In this document: positions 57,624-64,000 of the stretch, piece after piece
Layout of the letters: each line of letters begins with the position of its first letter
Numbering within the stretch: the first letter of the stretch is position 1
NCBI RefSeq assembly: GCF_002723915.1
Contig: NZ_BEWL01000001.1
Location: forward strand, 124,001-188,000
From: Gluconobacter albidus
GTDB taxonomy: Bacteria > Pseudomonadota > Alphaproteobacteria > Acetobacterales > Acetobacteraceae
Reading direction: 5' to 3'
DNA: 64,000 nucleotides
The notes under the pieces: generated by a model
Database searches by the model: none
What the model was told of the DNA's origin: nothing
Seen by the model: only the letters and a program-made list of their open reading frames with translations
Made by a program: the position numbers and the translations under genes

Positions 57624-57833
57624 ATGAGCCATCTGACACAGCAAGAGCGCGACAGCCTTCCTGACAGCGCCTTCGCCCTGCCTGAAAAACGGGCCTACCC
57701 CATCGACACCCGTGCCCGTGCCAGTAACGCCAAGGCCCGCGCCACACAGGAATACGAACGCGGCCTGCTCACAGCGGAAGAGCGTGAACAGATCGACAGG
57801 GCTGCCGACCGCCGCCTTGCACAGGATGATTAG
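57624..57833 (+). CDS. Small protein of unknown function (69 aa)
   Basis: A 69-residue protein starting at an ATG with AGG nearby. It has the pattern LPDSAFALPEKRAYPID near 12-28 followed by an Ala/Arg-rich helical C-terminus. Similar short proteins occur in phage-like and bacterial genomes, but I do not name a family. It is about 120 bases downstream of the smr start, on the opposite strand. Confidence 0.6.
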   Translation: MSHLTQQERDSLPDSAFALPEKRAYPIDTRARASNAKARATQEYERGLLTAEEREQIDRAADRRLAQDD

Positions 57834-57960
57834 CCTGTCCGAAGCATTTCAGACGCATTCGTGCCAGAACGCGCCATTTTAAATTCACTTGACGTTAAGG
57901 ACCATGCCGTCAGTCTCGGCTGCAACGCCAGACCGGCCCAGGACCGACCTAGGATTTTTC

Positions 57961-59154
57961 ATGCCCCTGCCTCTTTTACGTAAATTCGCCCCTCTTCTCG
58001 CCAGCACGGCACTCTGCATCGGCACTCTCGCCAGTGCAGCCCATGCCGCAGCACCCTCAGGGGTCCAGAAGCCCGGAACAATCACCGCTTCGGCGCCGCT
58101 CGCTGCAGCCCTCGGCCTTCCGGACGCCGGACGCGCCCTGCGCATCACCTATCTCTCAACGAACGGCATTACCGGCAAGGGCCTCGTTCCCGTCACCGCC
58201 GAAATCATCCTTCCCCCCGGCCCTGCTCCCAAGGACGGCTGGCCGATCGTCGCCTGGGCACACGGCACTGTTGGCGTGGACGACAGCTGTGCACCATCTC
58301 TCAATCCCTATAGCGATCGCAACAGCACCTATCTCACGACATGGATGAAGCGCGGTTTCGCCATCGTCGCCACGGATTATCAGGGCCTGGGTGGTCCCGG
58401 CACCCATGCCTATCTGGACACCCGCGTCGAAGCCTACAGCGTCCTCGACAGTGTCCGCGCTGCACTGACTAACGTGCAGGGTCTGCAAAACAAGATCATG
58501 ATCGTCGGTCAGTCACAGGGCGGAGGCGCCGCCGTGGCCACGGCGGCCTATGCTCCGACCTACGCCCCCGAACTGGACATTCGCGGCACCGTGGCCACGG
58601 GAGCCCCTTACGTCACCCCCGAACTTCTCGGGGATCTGCTCAAAAATGCCGCCCATCCCGACGCAGGCTACAGCCCGCTCGTCGATTACGTCCTCTACCT
58701 TGCCACCGGACTGGCAGGACACGACCCGCATTTCCGTCCCGAAGAAGCCTTCACCCCCAAGGCGCTGCCCTTCTATCGCAAGGCGGCGCATGAATGCCTG
58801 ACATCCCTGTCCCAGCAGACGCAGGCCGCTGGCCTGACATTGCACAACACGCTCCAGCCGACCTTTCTCAAGGCCATCAGCCCGGCTCTGAAGGGTATGG
58901 AGTTCCCAACCCTCAAGCTGGCCCAGCCCCTCTTCACCGGGACGGGCACAGAAGACCGTGACGTCCCGCCTGCACTTCAGCTCGGGCTGGTTAAAGCCGC
59001 CTGCGCTGCCGGATCGCTTGTTCAGGCGCATCTCTACAAGGGTCTGAACCACAGTGAGACGGTCAACGGCTCTTTGGCCGATTCCGCGATCTTCACCAAC
59101 GAAGTCATGACCGGTCAGCCTGTCCCGCCGCAGTGCAACCCCGTTCCGCAATAA
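57961..59154 (+). CDS. Secreted alpha/beta hydrolase (secretory lipase type)
   Basis: A 397-residue protein with a signal peptide (1-28). The nucleophile elbow is GQSQGGG (near 180-186); the region AWAHGTVGV is the oxyanion area. It resembles secretory lipases of the LIP family and prolyl/tannase-like exported hydrolases. The ATG at 57961 has AGGA six bases upstream. The gene is followed by a strong terminator. Confidence 0.85.
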   Translation: MPLPLLRKFAPLLASTALCIGTLASAAHAAAPSGVQKPGTITASAPLAAALGLPDAGRALRITYLSTNGITGKGLVPVTAEIILPPGPAPKDGWPIVAWAHGTVGVDDSCAPSLNPYSDRNSTYLTTWMKRGFAIVATDYQGLGGPGTHAYLDTRVEAYSVLDSVRAALTNVQGLQNKIMIVGQSQGGGAAVATAAYAPTYAPELDIRGTVATGAPYVTPELLGDLLKNAAHPDAGYSPLVDYVLYLATGLAGHDPHFRPEEAFTPKALPFYRKAAHECLTSLSQQTQAAGLTLHNTLQPTFLKAISPALKGMEFPTLKLAQPLFTGTGTEDRDVPPALQLGLVKAACAAGSLVQAHLYKGLNHSETVNGSLADSAIFTNEVMTGQPVPPQCNPVPQ

Positions 59155-59176
59155 GGCCTCCCAAATACCGCTCAAA

Positions 59177-59207
59177 AAAACGGCCCCGGATGATCCGGGG
59201 CCGTTTT
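59177..59207. terminator. Bidirectional terminator, lipase / cytochrome peroxidase
   Basis: Perfect stem AAAACGGCCCCGGA / TCCGGGGCCGTTTT with a three-base loop, flanked by A-run and T-run between convergent genes. Confidence 0.9.
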
Positions 59208-59230
59208 CATTTCTGAACTTTCCGAGAGCT

Positions 59231-60712
59231 TCAGTTCGAAGCTGGTGCCGGAGCCTGTAAGGGCTGGTCGGCTGGCACATCCTTCAACGGAATGCCTTCG
59301 TACTTGCCTGTCAGGGTCTTGAGGAACGCCACGATATCCGCGACATCCTGATCGGCAATATCCGTATCCGGCGTCTCGTAACGGGCCATCTCACGTACAA
59401 CCTGCTCCAGCGTAGTGGCCGAGCCATCATGCAGCCACGGACCTGTCAGCTCGACATTGCGCAGGTTCGGAACCTTGAACCGCGCCCGATCGCCTTCCGC
59501 ATGCGTCACAGCCAGACGTCCTTCGTCCGCAGCCGTCAGCTTCGTGTGACGGTTCTCGAAATACGGTCCTTCCAGACCAAGAATTTCGTAAGCGTCCCCA
59601 CCCACGGCAATGCCGCTATGGCAGCCTGAGCAGCCGATTTCCTTGAAGCGCTCGTAACCGCGCTTTTCCTGCGCCGTAATTGCCTTCTGATCGCCCTTCA
59701 GATACAGGTCGAAGCGGCTGTCCGGCGTGATCAGCGTCTTTTCATATTCTGCAATCGCGCCCGTGATCGTGTCTTTGTCGATCTGGTCGGAGCCAAAAGC
59801 CGCCTCGAACTGCCCGGCATAGCCCGGCGTGCTCCGAACATGCTCGGCCACCGTCGCCCAGTCATGCGAGCCCATTTCAAGCGGGTTCATGACCGGACCC
59901 GCCGCCTGTTCCGCCAGATCCTTCGCGCGGCCGTTCCAGAACTGCGCCATGCTGAACACGGAATTATAGACGGTCGGAACATTGATCGGCCCCTTCTGTC
60001 CACCAATACCCGTTGCAGTCGTCAGGTTGTCTACGCCCCCCTTGTTCAGACCATGACAGCTTGCGCAGTTGAGCGCTCCGTCGCCCGACAATCCCTTGTC
60101 GAAGAACAGCGCCCGGCCGAGTTCGGCCTTTTTCCAGTCCACGCCCACACTCTCGGGAATTGGCTGGATCGGCTCGCCACGGAACTGCGCCGCCACACCC
60201 GGCGTCGCATAATAACGCTCACGCTGCTCACGCACCCATTTCAGGATGTCCACACGCTGTTTCTCGTTCAGATGCGCATGCGGGTGCATCAGCAGATAGG
60301 CAGCCGGCGGCATGCGGTTCTGCGTGATGACTTCCTCGATACGCGAAAGCTGCTCGACCGAAGGCGGCTTGCCGTCCTGCAACGCGGCCAGAACCGGTGC
60401 ATATTCAAAATGACGCTGCCCCTGCACCAGATCGCGCTTCATGATCTGGTTGGCCAGCGGCAGGCTGAAATAGAACGGCAGGTTCGCATTCTGCGTGTGG
60501 CAGTAATCGCATCGCACTTCGCGCAGAGCCGCGAACGCCGCCATGGCCGTCGGGTCCTGTCGCGTCGGGCTGCTCGCAGGAAGCTGCGGTGCTCCAGCAT
60601 GATCGAAATGCTCGAGATATGTGACAGTCCCGCCCCAGGCGACAACGCCCAGCGCCACCAGACCGGCAATTCCCTTTGTAATCGTGCTGGAACGCACCAC
60701 TTTTCTCCTCAT
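59231..60712 (-). CDS. Triheme, membrane-anchored cytochrome c peroxidase
   Basis: Periplasmic enzyme that reduces hydrogen peroxide with electrons from the quinone or cytochrome c pool. Three heme motifs are present: C68-D-Y-C-H72, C216-A-S-C-H220 and C361-S-G-C-H365. The last two are the usual CCP hemes; the first belongs to an extra N-terminal heme domain, as in E. coli YhjA. A membrane helix (12-31) anchors it. The start is uncertain: ATG at 60712, or GTG at 60700 or 60697, for which AGGAG is well placed. Confidence 0.9.
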   Translation of the reverse strand: MRRKVVRSSTITKGIAGLVALGVVAWGGTVTYLEHFDHAGAPQLPASSPTRQDPTAMAAFAALREVRCDYCHTQNANLPFYFSLPLANQIMKRDLVQGQRHFEYAPVLAALQDGKPPSVEQLSRIEEVITQNRMPPAAYLLMHPHAHLNEKQRVDILKWVREQRERYYATPGVAAQFRGEPIQPIPESVGVDWKKAELGRALFFDKGLSGDGALNCASCHGLNKGGVDNLTTATGIGGQKGPINVPTVYNSVFSMAQFWNGRAKDLAEQAAGPVMNPLEMGSHDWATVAEHVRSTPGYAGQFEAAFGSDQIDKDTITGAIAEYEKTLITPDSRFDLYLKGDQKAITAQEKRGYERFKEIGCSGCHSGIAVGGDAYEILGLEGPYFENRHTKLTAADEGRLAVTHAEGDRARFKVPNLRNVELTGPWLHDGSATTLEQVVREMARYETPDTDIADQDVADIVAFLKTLTGKYEGIPLKDVPADQPLQAPAPASN

Positions 60713-60713
60713 G

Positions 60714-60757
60714 ATCACGGTGCCGTGATAATGTCGAAAAGTGACACGCAAAGTCAA
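60714..60757 (-). promoter_or_regulatory. Promoter and palindromic operator of the cytochrome peroxidase gene
   Basis: On the minus strand TTGACT (60757-60752) and CATTAT (60733-60728) are 18 bases apart. The palindrome ATCACGG-CA-CCGTGAT (60714-60729) overlaps the -10 and lies two bases before the ATG. A repressor or redox regulator could act here (inferred). Confidence 0.6.
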
Positions 60758-60793
60758 AGTGATTGAACCTGTCAGAAAAACAGGTGTTGTCGA

Positions 60794-61612
60794 TTAATCT
60801 TCGTCCTCATGATCAATCGCAGCCCGCACCCTCTTGCGAGCGACGTTCACATAAGATGTGTCGGTATCAATCCCGATCCCCACACAGCCCATCCGCTCCG
60901 CCGCCACCAGCGTTGTTCCCGACCCCATGAACGGGTCCAGCAGCACGCCGCCCGGCCGCAGCCCGTGCAGCCGGATGCAGGCTTCGGGCAACGCCACCGG
61001 GAACGTGCCCGGATGGCTGAACTTTTCCTTGCGGCTGCGCACGGTCTCGTAAGGAATGAACCATGTATCGCCGCGACACCGCCGGTCCGTAATGTGCTGA
61101 CGCCGGACGATGTTGCTCTTGTCCGTAAACGGCACACCTGCATCCAGCCGCTGCACCGGCACGTTTCCCGTCTTGGTCAGATGGAACACATGCTCATGAT
61201 TGCGGTTGACGAAGCGCGCCGAATTCAGCGGTTTGAAATGCCCGTACGTAATCTCGCCAACCGAAATCGACTTGATCCAGGTGATGTGGTTCTGAAGCAC
61301 GAACAGCTTGCGCAACCGCGTCATCAGCTCGAACGGCAGCCAGGGCTGGGACGACGATCCCGCAATGTTCAGGAAAAACGACCCGTCATCCCTCATCACC
61401 CGACACAGACTGGTGCAGACATCCTCCAGCCAGTCCAGATACGCATCTTCGGGCAGGCGGTCCTGATACGTCCGGTATGACACCCCCAGATTATAGGGCG
61501 GCGACGTTACCACCACATCCACGCTCTGCGACGGCATCCGTTTGAGGACCGTCGTACAGTCCCCCCGGATCAGCGTGTGAACACCGAGTTTTTCCCGGCG
61601 ACTGCGGATCAT
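60794..61612 (-). CDS. DNA methyltransferase (beta-type N4/N6)
   Basis: A 272-residue amino-methyltransferase in the permuted beta order: catalytic motif IV TSPPYN at 36-41 comes before the S-adenosylmethionine motif I DPFMGSGTT at 226-234. The SPPY form is usual for N4-cytosine enzymes, but N6-adenine activity is not excluded. No restriction partner is visible nearby, so it looks like an orphan. It overlaps mltA by four bases and follows timA-mltA in the same operon. Confidence 0.88.
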   Translation of the reverse strand: MIRSRREKLGVHTLIRGDCTTVLKRMPSQSVDVVVTSPPYNLGVSYRTYQDRLPEDAYLDWLEDVCTSLCRVMRDDGSFFLNIAGSSSQPWLPFELMTRLRKLFVLQNHITWIKSISVGEITYGHFKPLNSARFVNRNHEHVFHLTKTGNVPVQRLDAGVPFTDKSNIVRRQHITDRRCRGDTWFIPYETVRSRKEKFSHPGTFPVALPEACIRLHGLRPGGVLLDPFMGSGTTLVAAERMGCVGIGIDTDTSYVNVARKRVRAAIDHEDED

Positions 61613-62751
61613 TGCGCGGCAGATTCCGCAGGCGGTCGCGGCAGAAACAGTACCATTCGGCCATGCTCATGCAGGTTCCCGGCGATGGACTGTGCACTCG
61701 CGCCCCACCCGGTGAACAGATCGGCACGTCCTGCACCCTTGATATCCGTTCCGATATCCTGTGCGAACACCAGATGATCCCAGGTCGCGGGCTGCCCCGC
61801 GCCATAAGGCAGCTTCGTCTCAACCCAGAGCGGCATCGCAAACGGCACCAGAGACCGGTCAACCGCCACCGAGCGCCCGGCCGTCAGCGACATTCCGAAC
61901 GCCCCCTTCGGCCCCTGCGCCAGATTGCCGTCGTCGCGACGGAAAAAAACATAATTCGGATTGCGCTCAAGCACGGACATCATCTGGTCCGGATGTGTCT
62001 CCAGCCAGTTCCGGATGCTGTCCATGCTGACACCATCCGCAGGCAGTTCGCCCTGCTGTACAAGCACACGCCCCAGCGGCACATAGGCCTGTCCGTTGCG
62101 TCCGTCATAGCTCACACGCACCTGCCCGCCATCCGGCAGGATCAACCGCCCCGAGCCCTGGATCTGCAAAAACGACAGATCTATCGGATTTTTTAGCCAG
62201 GCGATTTCGAGCCCCTGCCCTTCCAGCGCACCGCCATCAATCGCGGCCCGGTCGTAATAGGGCTCAAACTGTCCGTTCACCCAGCGACCGCTGACCATCT
62301 GGCCATTGGTCGCCTTCGCCCGGACGAGATCATGCGGACGGCCATAGACCGGCGTCTGATACTCACCGCCGCGTGTCAGGGAGGCAGGAATCTGCGGCTC
62401 GAAATAACCGGTATAGAAGGCCTGAGTGCCGGTCTCGTATGGCTGGAACCACGTCTCCAGATACGTCTTTGCATCCGTTGCCGTAGCCAGCGCCGTGCAG
62501 GCATTGCCCCAGTCAGCGGGATGACGGCCATAAGTGATGGCATCACTTCCACCGAGCAGCGTTTCGGGCGGCAACTGCGTCAGCCGGTGGCACTCCTCCC
62601 GAAGCAGCGGCATCAGCGATGCAAAATCCTCCTGCCCCCATCCGGCAAGCGAATCATATCCCACGGGAGAAAGCGAAAATGATGATGGCGCCTCCGGCTG
62701 CGTACAGCCACACAGCACGCCGAGCGTCATCAGGGTCAGCAGTTTTTTCAT
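61609..62751 (-). CDS. mltA: Membrane-bound lytic transglycosylase A
   Basis: Outer-membrane lipoprotein that cleaves peptidoglycan glycan strands with formation of anhydro-muramic acid. The 380 residues show a lipobox (LCGC at about 13-16), the MltA domain and the 3D domain with the catalytic Asp region DIGTDIKGAGRADLFTGWG. The start is the ATG at 62749-62751, 43 bases after the timA stop. It is coupled to the methyltransferase downstream. Confidence 0.92.
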   Translation of the reverse strand: MKKLLTLMTLGVLCGCTQPEAPSSFSLSPVGYDSLAGWGQEDFASLMPLLREECHRLTQLPPETLLGGSDAITYGRHPADWGNACTALATATDAKTYLETWFQPYETGTQAFYTGYFEPQIPASLTRGGEYQTPVYGRPHDLVRAKATNGQMVSGRWVNGQFEPYYDRAAIDGGALEGQGLEIAWLKNPIDLSFLQIQGSGRLILPDGGQVRVSYDGRNGQAYVPLGRVLVQQGELPADGVSMDSIRNWLETHPDQMMSVLERNPNYVFFRRDDGNLAQGPKGAFGMSLTAGRSVAVDRSLVPFAMPLWVETKLPYGAGQPATWDHLVFAQDIGTDIKGAGRADLFTGWGASAQSIAGNLHEHGRMVLFLPRPPAESAAQ

Positions 62752-62794
62752 CGGACAGGCAGAAAACTCGAACAGAAAAGAACTCGAAAAACGA

Positions 62795-63592
62795 TCAGGC
62801 GGGGCAGGATGCCGCAAGGCGCCACCGCGCATCGGACTGTCCGACCACGCGCTCGAACAGCCACAGATCATGGAATTCGGTAACGGCTTCGGTCCCGAGC
62901 ACAGGCTCTCCCTGACGATCGGTCAGGATATTTACCTGACGCGACACGACCCGGACTTCGATTCGGCCCGTCCGCACGCCATCTTCCGCAGACACCAGCA
63001 TCGCATCCAGAATAGACAAGCTCTCAACGCCGCGGAGATCGCTCCGCTGCGTTTCACCAGCCTGCGTCCGCGCGTCGATGGCCGCCGAAAAACCGTCCAG
63101 AGCGGCTGGCGTCAGCAGTTTCTCCAGCGCAGACCGATCACCGGCTGCAAAGGCCGGAACCACCTGCCGGAACGTATCTTCCGCATCTTTCAGGAAACCT
63201 GAAGGCGAAAAACCGGGAAATGCCCCCGCAATATCGGCCAGGACACCCCCGACGCGGGTCACGGGCGCAGGAATTTCATACTCGACTTCCGGCGCGGCGG
63301 CAGGAGCGAACACACCGTTGCCCCCTGTGGCCGAAGTCTGCCCCGGCAGTGGCGGCGGCGCACCCGGACGTGCCGTATCAGGAGCCCCGCCCTTCTGCGG
63401 GCCAAACCCGAAACGGCCACCGCCCGGACGTTCCTGTCGCACGCCCTGCATTCCGACGCGACGGCCGAGCACACGGTACAGCCTCACGCCCAGCACGACG
63501 GCGAGCACGAACAGGACCACGAGGTCCCAGGGGAAAGAATGGCCAGCATGTGCCATGAGGCCAGCGGGGAGATGAATGTCGTCAGAAGACAT
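62795..63592 (-). CDS. timA: Tim44/TimA family adaptor protein
   Basis: A 265-residue protein with one N-terminal membrane helix (about 22-42), a Gly/Pro-rich linker (60-105) and a Tim44-like C-terminal domain (SGFLKDAEDTFRQVVPAFA onward). The bacterial family has a proposed adaptor role at the inner membrane; function remains poorly known. It is the first gene of timA-mltA-methyltransferase and is divergent from secB. Confidence 0.88.
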   Translation of the reverse strand: MSSDDIHLPAGLMAHAGHSFPWDLVVLFVLAVVLGVRLYRVLGRRVGMQGVRQERPGGGRFGFGPQKGGAPDTARPGAPPPLPGQTSATGGNGVFAPAAAPEVEYEIPAPVTRVGGVLADIAGAFPGFSPSGFLKDAEDTFRQVVPAFAAGDRSALEKLLTPAALDGFSAAIDARTQAGETQRSDLRGVESLSILDAMLVSAEDGVRTGRIEVRVVSRQVNILTDRQGEPVLGTEAVTEFHDLWLFERVVGQSDARWRLAASCPA

Positions 63593-63799
63593 GAAGCTCT
63601 GTTTCTCACTGTCCGGACTTCGAAGTGTCCGGTTAAAGATCCGTTGCCCTACAGATAGGGTGCAATCCCTCTGATCTCAACCATCTGTCGGCCAGAAGCG
63701 TATCTTGGCGTTCAGCAGACATCATGCTACCGCCGAGGGATCGCAATCGTTTCAATCGATGTCCGCCATGGGGTTCGCCCCTGCGGAACCGGAGACCGC

Positions 63800-64000
63800 A
63801 TGTCAGAGAACACCGCCGACAACACCGTGATGGGTCAGGAAAACGTGCCGGCAATGCCGCTCGCCATCAACCTGCAATATACGAAGGATCTTTCCTTCGA
63901 AGTTCCGGCTGGCGCGTCCATTTTTGCAACGCTGCGCTCTGCCCCGCAGATTTCCGTGAACATCGACGTCCAGGCCAATCGTCTGGAAGAAGACCAGGCT
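63800..64000 (+). CDS. secB: Protein-export chaperone SecB (partial)
   Basis: The 67 visible residues run off the right edge. They contain MPLAINLQYTKDLSFEVP and the following IFATLR, the SecB substrate-groove start. SecB holds preproteins unfolded for SecA. The ATG at 63800 has GGAG five bases upstream. Divergent from timA across 207 bases, a common alphaproteobacterial order. Confidence 0.93.
   Translation, partial: MSENTADNTVMGQENVPAMPLAINLQYTKDLSFEVPAGASIFATLRSAPQISVNIDVQANRLEEDQA

Overview
The window reads as a chromosomal segment of an alphaproteobacterium, most likely an acetic acid bacterium of the Gluconobacter type. This is an inference from gene content: a cyoABCD-type quinol oxidase, a class I lysyl-tRNA synthetase as the visible LysRS, an HdaA-like DnaA homologue, a GAAG/GGAG-led high-GC gene style, and the secB/timA/mltA neighbourhood. 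Almost all of it is densely packed housekeeping sequence. I see no rRNA, tRNA, IS element, prophage or CRISPR array. Both ends cut through genes: cytidine deaminase at the left and secB at the right.

Layout. 1-4.3 kb: cdd (partial) diverges from lysA, which is translationally coupled to a large DUF4175-type membrane protein. 4.3-12.6 kb, minus strand: hdaA, then a ppk-ppx-cdh polyphosphate/phospholipid set, then an MFS exporter coupled to a HAD phosphatase and a secreted protein of unknown function. 12.7-18.2 kb: purM-purN, ndk, an ABC-F ATPase and an AI-2E-family permease. 18.2-24.0 kb: a MerR/TipAS regulator behind a twin palindrome, then a glycan-initiation module (sugar aminotransferase, PglF-like dehydratase, WecA-like transferase) and a MarR regulator. 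24.3-29.1 kb: an M17 aminopeptidase, a SUV3-like helicase coupled to an S4 RNA-binding protein, and a 7Fe ferredoxin. 29.2-33.6 kb: cyoABCD behind a 447-base leader rich in hairpins. 33.6-40.2 kb: a Bax-inhibitor protein, a thpR/uracil-DNA-glycosylase pair, and a lysK-mprF-marC operon whose mprF is C-terminally short.

40.4-46.8 kb: a DinG-like helicase converges on a four-gene operon of telA, two proteins that each look like tandem YbjQ (DUF74) domains, and an unknown 128-residue protein. 47-52.5 kb: a TonB-dependent receptor and groESL under a CIRCE-type operator. 52.3-57.8 kb: dienelactone hydrolase, mtnP, hemF coupled to a Bug-type binding protein, smr and small unknown genes. 58-64 kb: a secreted lipase-like hydrolase, a triheme membrane-anchored cytochrome c peroxidase behind a palindromic operator, an apparently orphan DNA methyltransferase coupled to mltA, timA, and divergent secB.

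The strongest candidates for something undescribed are the telA/YbjQ operon, the LysRS-linked short MprF, and the ThpR/UDG pair, in which both proteins carry non-canonical active-site motifs.
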